This document shows positions 35,690-47,124 of a DNA stretch of 64,000 bases, piece after piece (the first letter of the stretch is position 1; each line of letters opens with the position of its first letter). Source of the stretch: Lotus japonicus (taxonomy: Eukaryota > Streptophyta > Magnoliopsida > Fabales > Fabaceae). The notes under the pieces were generated by a model. That model had not been told where the DNA came from, did no database searches, and saw nothing but the letters and a program-made list of their open reading frames with translations. Location: the NCBI RefSeq assembly GCF_012489685.1, contig NC_080043.1:15680223-15744222 (forward strand), written 5' to 3'. The position numbers and the translations under genes were made by a program.

Positions 35690-35960
35690 TATTATTTAGC
35701 AACTTCCTCTCCAAGCATTGAGTATTATAGCCTCTCCAAGCAAGTATTATTTCAAAACTACCTTTCCAGACATTGAGTACTCTTAAAGCCCCTCCATGCT
35801 AAGTATTATTTCAACACTGCCTCTCCAGGCATTGAGTATTCTTTGTCCCTGCCTCTCCATGCAGAATAAGTATTCTTGTGCATGCCTCTTCAGGCATACA
35901 AGTATTCTTTAGCCACTGCCTCTCTAGACAGTTGAGTATTCTTTGGCCACTGCATCTCCA
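35690..35960 (+). repeat. Minisatellite, unit about 33 bp, about 8.5 copies
   Basis: Each copy starts TATT(A/C)TTT or similar, continues with (C)ACTGCCTCTCC and GGCATTGAG-like residues, and returns to TATT. Copy lengths are 33, 22, 33, 26, 33, 34, 32, 34 and a partial 23. Two short copies have lost about 10 bp from the middle. Full-length copies alternate with variant ones in the first half, which hints at a higher-order pair unit. Confidence 0.75.
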
Positions 35961-36297
35961 TTAATTTCTGAGTTAGGAATATTTTGAATGTGCTTGTTAA
36001 ATTTAATGTTTTATTCACTCTATAACCCATAAGCATATACAACCCTTTTGAAGTTTCTTCTAACACTTGATTAATTTGAGCTAACTGTGGCATATTTATA
36101 CTATGTTGTATGTCAAACGCACCATACTTGGCTTACTATAACACCAGTTCTAAGGTTGCCCCAACTATGCCAGATGTTGCCATCACAACAGAAAAAAATC
36201 AAGATAAGGTGACACGATTGAGTATGGAAGAATGAAATCAAGAAAATAAGAGACAAATGTCCAATCCCCAATTTGAAATGATAGGCACAACACAATA
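35961..36297. other. Spacer left of the Mutator-like element
   Basis: No gene seen; AT-rich unique-looking sequence that continues after the element at 37761. Confidence 0.4.
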
Positions 36298-36306
36298 AAC
36301 TTATGA
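36298..36306. repeat. 9-bp target site duplication of the MULE (left copy)
   Basis: AACTTATGA; an identical copy is at 37752-37760, directly outside the right inverted repeat. Its perfect conservation, against about 10% divergence of the inverted repeats, is consistent with normal MULE insertion. Confidence 0.88.
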
Positions 36307-37751
36307 GACTTAATTGCACTTTTAGTCCCCCACGATTACAAAAGCTACTATTCTGGTCCCCAACAAAATTTTATTGCATGGATGGTCCCCCACGTTATGC
36401 TCCGTTAGCAACTTTAGTCCGGAGTGTCCATTCTGTTAGTTTTCTAATGTTTCTCTCTCCTAGTGGCCACTAACTTATGACATGGAAAATTTAAAACCCA
36501 GAAATCTATCATCTTCATCTTCTCCCCATGATCTTCATCTTCTTCTTCATTGCATACAACCAAAAACCCAGGAAAAAAATAAAAATAAAAAACACACTCA
36601 CACTCGGACAAGAAGAAACGTTTAATTAATTCGTTCACTCCACTAATAATAAACATGAAGCACTCACTCTCAGATCTGGCACTCTCTAATTCCATTTTCT
36701 CTCTTTTTACTGCAACTGTAAGCTCTCTTTCTCACCCTCTCCTCTTGCTTGAGAGGAATGGAAAAAAGGGAAATTCATTTGAACTTGAATTTGATTTTGA
36801 TTCTCTACAATGAACTGAAATGCTTTTGGTTTTTGTTGTGCCGGTTTTCAATTCAATCGAATCTGGCTCCGATCTGAGTTGAGAAGAGGCACTATCTACC
36901 TCTGTGTTCTCAGATTTAATTTCTTCCTCTTCTCTCGATCTCGTCTCTGATGTTTGATTGTGCGCAGGGAAAGAAGAAGGATCTTGGGTCGAAAAAAGGG
37001 ATTTCCTGGTTCCATGTTTGATGCAGATTCCTCTCGATTTCTTCATCTTCACCTTGCGTCCAATAATCGAACCCTAAAGGTTTCTTCTTTTTTCGTTTTT
37101 GCGGCTTGGGTTGAAGATGGGTAAATGGATCTGGGTTGGATTTTTTGTTCTGATGGTTGGGTGTGGAGATGTACAAGTCGAAGGAGTTCAGATGAGGAGG
37201 AGATGTTGGAAAAAAATTTAAATTGCTTGTGTTGTTTGTTTGATGCCGTTGAAGAACAAAGGTTTGTGAAGGCTGATGATAATTATCATGAAGAAGAAGA
37301 AATTGGCTTGTATAATTACATCAGTGTCATTCTAAGGCTTAATTCATTTTTTTGTTCAACTTGCTGGGTATGGCCGTATAGGTGCTTCAACTTTGTTGGG
37401 GTTGTTGCTTTCATTTTTTGGGTTATCTGGGTTAGGATTTTGCTGGGTTGAAGAATGAAGAGGGGTAGATGGATCTGTTGGTTTCCCTGGGTTTTTGGTT
37501 GTATGCAATGAAGAAGGAGATGAAGATCATGGGGAGAAGATGAATATGATAGATTTATGGGTTTTACATTTTCCATGTCATCAGTTAGTGGCCACTAGGA
37601 GAGAGAAACGTTAGAAAACTAACGGAATGGACACTCTGGGCTAAAGTTACTAACGGAACATAACGTGGGGGACCTTCCATGCAATAAAATTTTGTTAGGG
37701 ACCAGAATCGTGGCTTTTGTAATCGTGGGCGATCAAAAGAGCAATTAAGCC
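36307..37751. mobile_element. Mutator-like element (non-autonomous MULE), complete
   Basis: Terminal inverted repeats of 266 and 267 bp (36307-36572 and 37485-37751) start GACTTAATTGCACTTTTAG and GGCTTAATTGCTCTTTTG, and run in parallel through GGCCACTAACT, CCATGATCTTCATCT and ACCAAAAACCCAGG. They are flanked by a perfect 9-bp target duplication, AACTTATGA, at 36298-36306 and 37752-37760; 9 bp is the Mutator signature. The 0.9-kb centre has no transposase. The centre is less AT-rich than the surroundings and may be captured sequence (Pack-MULE-like); no parent gene is in the window. Confidence 0.88.
37117..37221 (+). other. Small ORF inside the MULE, signal-peptide-like
   Basis: Thirty-four codons, MGKWIWVGFFVLMVGCG..., with a hydrophobic start typical of a secretory signal and a short basic tail (MRRRCWKKI). 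It lies in the non-TIR centre of the element. Nothing shows that it is expressed; a captured exon fragment or chance are both possible. Confidence 0.2.
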
Positions 37752-37760
37752 AACTTATGA

Positions 37761-38599
37761 ACTTGTTGTAAAATCTATTGACTCTTCTACACCATGCAAG
37801 GAGAAACAAAACCATAATAAGAAAATATGCTAAGAAATTGATTTGAACAAAACATCTCAATCAAGATCAAATAGAAGAAAGTACCACCCCTAGGTCATAA
37901 GAGAAGCCAAACAAAAATAATTAGGAAGCTAGCTAGTCACTCCATAGCCTAATAAAATAAAAGAGAACCAAATTGTTAGGATGGAATATGTAACAAGAAA
38001 ATGATTGAATATGGATTCTCAACAAACTAAAGTGACATGGAAATTGTATAAAACATTTCCTAAATCTCCTCCAACATGTCTCTTTGGAAGATTCAAGAAT
38101 TAGCTTATACAAATTTCCCTTTCACTTCACTTTAAGGACAACTCATGTTCATTATTTTCATTCTTTCTTCATACCTCATCTTGCCACTTTGAATTTCTAT
38201 TGATTTATAAGTCCCTGGGTTGGCTTCCTATTTATTTTTTGTTTGTCTTCTCTTATAACCTTGGTGCAGTGCTTTCTTCTTCTTCTTCATCTTGGTCGAA
38301 GTATTTTATTCAAATAACTACTAAGTCTATTTCCTTATTGTGGTTGTGATTCACCTTGCACGGAGTAGAAACAACAATAATTTCTATACCAGGTCATAAG
38401 TTAGTTGTGTGAATCATTCCACATTATGGATTGGACATTTGACTCACCACCCTCTGATATTTTTCTTCCATACTGTAATGAAATTACCATCTGGCAGTGG
38501 ACAAGGAAAGGCTAAGTCAGCAACAAATGGAGAAATATCAGAGTTTGTTACAAAAGATCATGAAAATGTGGGAGTGAGGAAAGGCACTAGGACACGTAA
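37761..38599. other. Spacer and possible upstream part of the gypsy LTR
   Basis: No gene. A TGTTAGG at about 37975 could be an LTR start and the stretch after about 38390 leads into the LTR promoter, but without the 3' LTR the boundary cannot be fixed. 38409-38627 has a charged open frame of 72 codons of unknown meaning. Confidence 0.35.
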
Positions 38600-38630
38600 G
38601 GCTAACAACAATAGTGACTATGTGTGAGAG

Positions 38631-38640
38631 TATAAAAGGG
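38631..38640 (+). promoter_or_regulatory. LTR TATA box
   Basis: TATAAAAGGG, preceded by GTGTGAGAG, about 240 bp upstream of the probable primer-binding site. It is followed by a pyrimidine-rich R/U5-like segment. Confidence 0.5.
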
Positions 38641-38888
38641 AAAATAGTGCTATGGGTATGGGTATGCGAGAAGAAAAGTGTATTCCCCCTTTCTGAATAT
38701 TCCCTCTGTCTCCCCGTCTCAGTCTCTTCTCATCTTCTTTATTTCTTATGCAATTCTAAACCTACTGTACTCTTTTTTTTCCTTCTCAGATTTTGAGAAG
38801 TGACTATTATTGAGGAATATAACAGTATAGAAATTTCACTTTGTCTCTGTTTACTGTGCAACCATTACATTGGTGCTTTCATCACTTC

Positions 38889-41645
38889 ATGGCCGAAAAC
38901 ACACGCATGAAGGAACTCCAAGCTGAAATCAAGAGAAATGTTGAGTTGGTGGACAAGAATTATACAGATCTGCAATCCAAATTGGATGGGATACAACAGG
39001 CTACTGATTCCCGATTCTAGCAAATCAGTGAGGCTTTGGCTACTCTCTTACATCGCCAACCCACTTCACCGAGTCCTACCCAGGCTGGGTCGACATCACA
39101 GAAACCACCATTTCAGGTGCGTTCAGTTAAGCTGGATTTTCCTCGTTTTGATGGGAAGAATGTACGTGATTGGATTTTTAGGGCAGAGCAATTTTTTGAT
39201 TATTATGACACACCTGATCATGATCGATTGACCATTGCATCTGTGCATCTTGACCAAGATGTAATTCCATGGTTCCAACTGAACCATCGCACCCATCCTT
39301 TTAACTTGTGGGATGCGTTTACATCTGCTCTAGAATTGGATTTCGGTCCCTCTGTGTATGAGTGCCCTCGTTCTGTGTTGTTCAAGCTTATGCAAACTGG
39401 TACTGTAAGTGGGTATTATTTGGAATTTACTGCCTTAGCTAACCGTGTTGATGGTTTGAGCACTGCTGCTTTGCTTGATTGTTTTCTGAGTGGTCTTCAG
39501 GTGGATATATGCCGAGATGTACGAGCTATGTCTCATACTCATTTGGCCAAAGCTGTGGCATTAGCCAAGCTGTTTGAGGAAAGGTATCAACCAAATTCCA
39601 AACCAAAAGTCACAAATCCCCACTCCAAACTTTCACTCACCAATTTTCCATACCAAAAGAATGCTTCCACTGCCACACCAATTCTAAATCTAACCTGCCA
39701 CCTCTTCTCCCTACACCCCTTACGAAATCATTACCAGCCAACCCCCTTAATCCGAAAGTTAAATATATTTCCCCAGCAGAAATGCAACTTCGGAGGGAAA
39801 AAAACTTGTGTTATTGGTGTGATGAAAAATTCTCTTTCAACCACAAGTGTCCCAATAAATACCTCATGATGTTACAACTGACGGATGAAAATGACAGCGA
39901 CGATACGTCCAACCAGCAGGTTACAACGACCATTTCTGATGACTCACCGGTTGAGGATCATCACTTTTCTCTGAATGCCATGCGGGGCTTCACAGGTGTG
40001 GGTACCATTCGATTTACTGGTCAGATTGGAAATATCTCTGTGCAAGTTTTGGTGGATGGCGGAAGCTCTGACTGCTTTCTCCAACCACATATTGCTAAGT
40101 TTCTTCAGTTACCAATTGAATCTAAGCCTAATTTCAAGGTCTTGGTTGGGAATGGCCAAAAAATGGAAACAGAAGGTTGGATTAGTAAATTAAAGGTTGT
40201 CATTCAGGGGCATGAATTGTTGGTGCCTGTTTATTTGTTGCCTGTCGCCGGTGCAGATCTTATTTTGGGATCCCCTTGGCTAGCTACACTAGGACCCCAT
40301 GTGGCTGATTATGCTGCCTTGTTCCTCAAATTTTTTTACCAGGGCAGATTTATTACCTTACAGGGAGAGTCGTCCAGCACACCTACACAGGCCCAATTCC
40401 ACCAACTCAAACGTTTGAATGATACTAGTGCAATTTCAGAGAGTTTTGTTGTTCAATTACTGGCCCCAGAGAATTCTACTGACAATTTTCCTGAGCTCCC
40501 TGTGGATATTGATCCTGACATTGCGCACGTACTGCGATCGTGTGGTCTTCCAAACTCCTACAGGTTTACCTCCTCACCAAACTCAGAATCATACCATTCC
40601 CTTACTCCCAGATGCAAAGCCCGTCAAAGTGCGACCTTATCGATATCCCCACAGTCAAAAGGAACAGATTGAGAAAATGGTCCAGGACATGCTGAGTCAG
40701 GGTATTATTCAACCAAGCACTAGTCCATTTTCTTCTCCTATTGTCCTTGTTAAAAAGAAAGACGGTCGATGGAGGTTTTGTACTGACTATCGCGCGCTAA
40801 ATGCCATAACTATTAAGGATAGTTTTCCTATGCCAACGGTGGATGAATTATTGGATGAACTATTTGGTGCCAAATACTTTTCTAAATTGGATCTTCGCTC
40901 CGGCTACCATCAAATTTTGGTTCAGCAGGACGATCGTTATAAGACTACTTTTAGGACTCATCATGGGCATTATGAGTGGCTTGTTATGCCTTTCGGCCTC
41001 ACCAACGCCCCTGCAACTTTTCAATGTTTGATGAACACTGTTTTTGGGAAGGAGTTACGGAAATTTGTGCTTGTTTTTTTTATGACATCCTTGTTTATAG
41101 TCCTTCTTGGTCTGATCATTTGCTCCATTTAGAGTCAGTGTTACAAACACTACAACACCATGTTTTATTTGCTAGACTTTCTAAGTGCTCTTTTGGCCTC
41201 CTTGAGGTGGAATACTTGGGCCATATGGTCTCGGGTACTGGCGTGGCCATGGAGACTAGCAAAATACAAGCCATATTAGAGTGGCCTCAACCTGTTTCCA
41301 TCAAACAATTAAGGGGTTTCCTTGGTCTGACTGGATATTACCGTCAGTTTATTCAATCATATGCCATGATAGCTGGTCCACTTACTGATTTGTTGAAGAA
41401 AGATTCCTTCTGTTGGACTGAAGCTGCTCACCAAGCTTTCATCAAACTTAAACATGTTATTACTTCTGCTCCTGTATTGGCTTTACCAAATTTTTCTTAG
41501 CCATTCGTACTAGAAACTGATGCTTCTGGGTTGGAGTTGGCGCGGTGCTAAGTCAAAATGGCCGTCCCATTGCGTATTTTTCCAAGAAATTGGCTCCTAG
41601 AATGCAAAAGCAATCTGTATACACTCGAGAATTACTTGCAATTAC
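38889..41645 (+). pseudogene. Gag-Pol polyprotein of the gypsy element, disabled
   Basis: Starts MAENTRMKELQ at 38889. A TAG (39018-39020) stops it after 43 codons; the same frame then reopens with the retrotransposon gag domain (DWIFRAEQFFDYY, about 39165-39207). A frameshift follows between about 39640 and 39700, then the zinc knuckle CYWCDEKFSFNHKC, and the protease with VLVDGGSSDCF (active site D-G, where D-S/T-G is usual). A second frameshift near 40555 precedes the reverse transcriptase ([43 protein letters not shown]). The catalytic FDDILVYS site at about 41080 is hit by a third frameshift in a T-run and reads Y-D in place of D-D. A TAG at 41498-41500 and another frameshift precede the RNase H start (ETDASG). 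At least six lesions: clearly dead. Confidence 0.85.
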
Positions 41646-41965
41646 AGACTTCACCACTGCCACTACCAGTGGTTCACTTTTCCTCTTGTCTGACATTTTA
41701 TTTCCTTTCCTTTCCTCCTAGTTACGTGAGTGGCTTTCTTCTTCCCCTTTTTTGGTGTTTATTTATTCTTTGCTTATCTTTTGGTCACATGGTGACCATC
41801 CTCCTCTCCTCATTTTTTGTTTTGTCTATATGATCGTCTTGAGCCATAAGCAAGGAGTATTGCAGCAACCAATCAATTGATGAGGATCAAAAGATTTTGT
41901 GCAATAATTAATAAAACTCATCAAATTTCCACCAAGTTTCAATTTTTTATTGTTATCTTCTGTTT

Positions 41966-41966
<1 letters not shown>

Positions 41967-42017
<51 letters not shown>
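41967..42017 (+). repeat. (TAA)n microsatellite, unit A
   Basis: About 16 uninterrupted AAT units. The equivalent tracts in other units are 48678-48714, 56018-56054 and 63711-63756, each of different length, so the tract has changed since the units duplicated. Confidence 0.9.
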
Positions 42018-42021
<4 letters not shown>

Positions 42022-42839
42022 TGGGAGAAAAGTTGGTGTTGACAACGACCTCACATTGTACTTACCTCCCTTACTCATATTGGACTAACAACTTCTTCTT
42101 GCCCTATTAACACTATAAGTTGTGGTTGTCTTTCTATACCACTTGTTTCTAATACCTAATTTAAAAAATTAAGAATCTCACTTAACCTTTGAAATCGCAT
42201 ATGGTGCATTTAATATTCTAACTCTAGATTGTTTCTAGTCCATGGTGAAATTATTGACTCCACTTGAATAAGATGTGATTAATAAATATGCTTTCATAGT
42301 CTTATGAATTCATTCGAACTTGGAGATGTATCTAAATTATATAGTCGCATGTGAACCGTGGTCATAAAGTTTTAATTTTTTTATTACATTCTATTAATCT
42401 AATTGAGGTATAATTTGCAATTTGTGAAGATAATTTCTATATAGTATTAATAGTAAACTTTTATAATTATATTAATTCATCTTCATTAGTTGGCATATGA
42501 TGATAAAGATAATTTCAAAAAAATATCAAAGTGTTATAAGCATTTCATTATAATCATGATAACGAATGTAAACCTAAACATTTAATTCAAAATTGTTATT
42601 AAAAGGCAAGGGTTTATTTTTTTTTATAAACTCTAAATGACTAACCTATTAAAGCATTACTCAATTATAAAAATATTTAAATTAAATATCCAAAATATTT
42701 AACACTTATATCTCTAACAAATTAATTGAGAGAATTGTTGAGGACAAAATAAAACAATTTAATTAAAATTAAAGAATAGGTAAAAAAATGTATATTCAAA
42801 GAATTTTACAACACTAGGCAAATAGACAAAAAAATCTAC

Positions 42840-43480
42840 ACAATAAGGAATGAAATTTCACTCACCCAAATTTTCCGGAGCAGCTTACATATAGCCAATC
42901 CTGCAATAATACGAGCAAATGGAAAATAAAAAGAGAAGAAAATTACAAAGTAAACATAGGAAAATATAAAAAATGAGAGAGAAGCACATGAGATGGACAT
43001 CTATTACATAAAGGCTTAAGCAAATAAAAAAATTAAAGAAAAATAAACATACGCACAAGTTGCTGCCCATTTGTGAGGATTTAATCATAATGAGATGAGC
43101 AGTTGAAAGTGGTAATGATGCTCCAATGATGGTGAAGGTAGGCTTTTACAAGGGGGACTCTCAGGTGGCTGGTGGTGAGGGAGAAGGTTGGTCATGGTGG
43201 ATAAAAAAAGAATGGTGAGGAGTTGATGAGAACAATTATTGAAAAAACTACTTTGTCCTAAGGTTTTATGGCATGATGAAGAAGGTAAAGAAAGGCGGTG
43301 GGGTGTTGGTGGGTTGATGGAGATAAAAATGTGGGAAAAGGTGATCAGGTTCTATGGTTGAGGAAGTGTGGCACAAGGAGGATGGAGTAGTTCATTGGTA
43401 GCCGCCAAGATGGTGAGATGAGAAAGTGAAGAAAGCTCCCCCAGGTGAATGAGAAAATGAGTATTTATATGGAGTTTGAT
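42840..43480 (-). other. TATA-led minus-strand module with splice-like borders, unit A
   Basis: On the minus strand: TATAAATA (43462-43469), a leader, then a frame containing MIKSSQMGSNL (43088) ending at a GTATGT donor-like site, about 150 nt later TTTGCTCG..TATTGCAG, a 35-nt exon-like segment, and GTGAGTG. Joining across the gap keeps the frame open (NLC to DWLYVSCSGK). It may be a captured gene fragment or part of an unrecognised transcript. There is no direct evidence of expression. Confidence 0.35.
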
Positions 43481-43695
43481 TCAACCCTAAATTCAACCTA
43501 ATGGGCCAAATTATGGGCCCAATGTTAGCACACATTTTCTTTTAAAATGGGTCAAAATAATTTACTTGAAAAAACCATAAAGGAAAAGCAATTCACTTTT
43601 TTTTACAATTTAAATTTCTTATTTTGATTTTTTTATCCCAAATAACTAATTAAATTTGTTAATGAATTTAAAAATAAAGTAAAATAAAATGAGTC

Positions 43696-44215
43696 AGATA
43701 ATGCTTGTCGGGCCTCGCACCTTGGCACACTTTATTAATAAGTCTCTCATCCGAGACACTGCATTCGATGAGCGCGACGCCTAGACTAAGTCATATAACT
43801 TATTACCTTTAACAAGGCCCACGTTAGATAACTCATGTCGGACCTCGAATGTAGCATTGTCTCTTCGTTAAGTCCCCTATTTGAGGCAGTGCCTCCGATG
43901 AGCGCGAAACATGTTCTAAGTCACATGACTTAGTACCTTCAACATGTCCCGCATTAGATAAATCCTACCAAACCCTGGACGTAGGAGCACCTCTTTGTTC
44001 AGTTTCTCGTCTGACGCACTACCTTTGATGAATGCAACTTCTAGAGTAAGTCACATGACTAAGTACCTTCAACGGGGCCCACACTAGATAATGCTCATTG
44101 GGTCCGTGAGCATAGAAACACTTATTTGTTAAACCTCCCGTCCAAAGAACTGCCTTGGATGAGCACGACCCACGACTTTGCCAAAGAACTTAGTACACTC
44201 ATTAAGACTCCTATT
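43696..44215 (+). repeat. 130-bp tandem repeats in unit A, four copies
   Basis: Copies start at 43696, 43826, 43956 and 44086: exactly 130 bp each time. Each has (T)AGATAA...T, a GGGCCT/GGACCTCG-like phrase, TTTGTTAAGTC, a CCGAGGCA(G)TGCC(T)CCGATGAGCGCGA phrase, AAGTCACATGACTTAGTACC and AACA(G)GGCCC. They are far more GC-rich than the flanks. The sequence diverges strongly while the period is kept. A phasing of 130 bp is below nucleosome spacing. Confidence 0.85.
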
Positions 44216-47095
44216 CGAGTCGTTGGCTTTGATATGATGATATAAGGACTAATTCATAACACTGTGAGTTATGGCATCTCGCTACGAGTTCTAGTCATAA
44301 GTTCATCGAGATACAAACGACACTCTTGAGGAAACATAATCTCCTATCTGAGGCAAGCCCTCTAACACGTGTAATACCCATTATTTTTAAATGCTAGAGA
44401 ATCACACCTAGTATCTTTATCGAAAACCTTTTGTCTAAGGCATTACCTAGGATAAGCACGACATAAAGGTGCAATCATATTGCATGACATTTATATCGTA
44501 TCGATAACATAACAAATTAGATAAAAAAAAAGTCGCCATACATGGATCTAAAGCTATGAACATGTATAAGGAAAAGATTCGAGTAAAAATATTATTCAAA
44601 ATATCATTGCATTATATTTTCAAGTGTTACATCAAATTCAAAATCATACAACAAAATCTGACATACCTGTGGATGGGTCTTTAGAAAAACAAAAAATATG
44701 AAGACGGGAGACGAACAAGAGTTTCAAATCCCACAACAAATACTCATGAAGTGTTCATGCGAGTAGAGTTCAACCATCACCATCTCGGAAGGATATTTGC
44801 ACATTTTAGAGCGAGAGGAGGCTCTGGGCTTCAACACACCATAAGGGAAGAAGCATTATTCCATACCATAGGATTTCTCTTAGTATGAAGGCCATCCAGC
44901 AAGAACCAAATGCACGCTCGAAACTGCTAGCCCTCGAACCAGTAGAGGATAACAAGTACCTGAGGAAAATTGTTCGCCTTTATCAACGTCTTAGATCCTC
45001 TAACTCCTCACTTCCATTAGAATCTTATATTGGACTCGAGAAGGATAAATTTACTTTAGGTCAGCTATCCACACTTCCATTCCCTCAAGTCTTACTTGGT
45101 CGGCACATGAGAGGCGAGAAACATTTGCATTAACTTCCACTTCAATATTTTCCACCTTGAATATCGCAACCTGAGTATTGCTTCCCTCACTCTAACGTTG
45201 CTGCTGAAGCTCTTTGAATTGAGCCTCAAGCTCATATTTCCTTGCAAGCTTGGATTCCTTTATCTTTTTGGGTTTAACAGCTTTGGTCTGCCTCTACTTC
45301 TCCAGGAGTGTCTTATCATCAGCCATATTTTTGCCAAGAGCGCTCACAACATATGTCTCCCATTTCAAATCATTAACACAGTGCTGTGCCACCTGATCAA
45401 GTATTCGCCAAAGTGTATACCACTCTAGCGTCGTCCCTTGCAGAATTTATCGCATGCTAGCCTCAGCCACCTAAGTGTCGAATTGGTTGCCCATAAAATC
45501 ACCATCCTAATTGTAATATAAGATTTTCTTATGGGCCCCTTCCACGAGAGTGCATGCATTGCCTTCTCATTCACATACACAATTGTCATACATTCTTTTC
45601 GCACTCAACACGGTAACAATTTCTCATACTAAATAGCATCCCTATTTAAAGAAGTAATTTTTTTGTTAAATTCTAAATTTATTATATCGATAATTAATTG
45701 CATCCACATCTATATAGCTTTGAGTTTTCCGTATCTTTTTGCATTTTCATTGACTATGGATCTTATTTTTGTCCTGATCCAAGCTAGCAGCGTAATATTA
45801 AAGTTTCTTTTATGATTAATGGATATAATTGTTCACTTGCGTCCAACTACAATCATTTAATACATAACCTTAATTCAATTCAATCTTAAAATTAGATGCA
45901 CTGCAACACTTGCATGATCAAGTCTAGCCATAGATCATAAATGGATAATATATTCGTTTGTCACTTTTTATTTGTCTTAATTCATAGATCTCATAGTCGC
46001 TGAGGTCAACAGTTAACTAATAATTCTCATTGGGGCCCTGAGCACAGAAATACTTATTTGTTAAATCTCTCATCCAAAGAATCTCCTATGATGAGCACGA
46101 CCCACGACTTAGCCAAAGAAGTTAGTACACTCATTAAGACTCATATTTGAGTCGCTAGCTTCGATATGATGATATAAGGACTAATTCATAACGCTGCGAG
46201 TTATGGCATCTCGCTACGAGTTCTAGTCATAAGTTCATCGCAATACTAAGTCAACTCTTGAGGGAACATTATATCATATCTGAGGCAAGCCCTATAACAC
46301 ATGTAATACCCATTATTTAAAAAGGCTAAAGAATCACACCTTGTATCTTTATCGAAAACCATTTGTCCAAGGAACTACATAGGATAAGCACGACAGAAGG
46401 GTCCAATCACGCTGCTTGGCATCTATATCGTATCGATAACACAACAAATTAGATAAAAATAAAAAAGTCACCCTACTTGGATCTAAATCTACGAAACAAG
46501 AATAAGGAAAAGACTCAGGTAAAAACAATATTCAAAATATCATTCCATTATATTTTCAAGTATTACATCAAATTCCAATTCATATAACTAAGTCTGACAA
46601 ACCTTTGGATGGGTTTGTGGAAAAAATGAAGATGGGATGCGAACATGAGTTATAAATCCTACAACACATACTCCTGAAGCGTTCACGTGAGCATAGTTCA
46701 ACCATCATCGCCTCAGAAGGATTTTTGCAAATTTTATAGCAAGGCGAGGCCCTGGGGCTTCAACATACCATAAGGGAAGAAGCGGTATTTCATCCCTTAG
46801 GACTTCTCTTAGTATGAGGGCCATCTTGCAAGAAGAAAATGCACGTTCGGAACTCGCCATAGGCAATTCATAACTACAAGCCCTTAAACCACTACTAGAG
46901 GACAACAAGTCCTTGAGGAAAACTGTTCAAATTTGTCAACGTCTTAGATCCTCCACCTCCTCACTCCCGTTAAAATCCTAAGCTGGACTCGAAAAGACTA
47001 AAATTACTTTAGGTCAGCTATCCGCACTTCCACTCCCTCAAGTCTTACCTGATGGGCACGAGAGAGGCGAGAAACCTTTGCGTCTGATTCCGCTT
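44089..47095 (+). repeat. Diverged direct duplication specific to unit A
   Basis: 44089-45160 and 46021-47095 are diverged copies about 1.94 kb apart (CTCATTGGG, ACTCATTAAGACTC, TTATGGCATCTCGCTACGAG, AATACCCATTATTT, CATTATATTTTCAAGT). Both contain a stretch that reads KLLALEPVEDNKYLRKIVRL then YQRLRSS in the first copy, and similar in the second, which looks like the remains of a leucine-rich coiled coil. I do not recognise the protein. Confidence 0.75.
45090..45450 (-). pseudogene. Unrecognised coding remnant, coiled-coil-like
   Basis: On the minus strand the stretch reads MADDKTLLEK, a stop, then RQTKAVKPKKIKESKLARKY and ELEAQFKELQQQ in one frame: strongly charged and helical, as in gag-like or transposon accessory proteins. 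Upstream (higher coordinates) WYTLWRILDQVAQHC and DLKWETYVVSALGKN continue in the same style with frame changes. It is only partly preserved in units B and C. The origin is unknown; a decayed retroelement gag or transposon protein is my best guess. Confidence 0.3.
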
Positions 47096-47124
47096 CAATA
47101 TTAGCAACCTCATATACCGCAACC

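Larger units (their letters stand above)
38600..41645 (+). mobile_element. Ty3/gypsy retrotransposon, 5' part, degraded and truncated
   Basis: Order: LTR promoter with TATAAAAGGG at 38631, probable primer-binding site TGGTGCTTTCATC at 38871-38883, gag, zinc knuckle, protease, reverse transcriptase and the first strands of RNase H. Gene order protease before reverse transcriptase, and the sequence type, place it in Ty3/gypsy. At 41645 the frame ELLAIT of RNase H runs straight into the 7-kb repeat array; integrase and the 3' LTR are missing. The LTR left end is not certain, so the start given is approximate. Confidence 0.85.

Noticed and set aside
37125..37451. 108-codon frame in the MULE centre
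   Set aside because: Overlaps the signal-like mini ORF in another frame, no domain, and ends at random; kept only as possible captured sequence.
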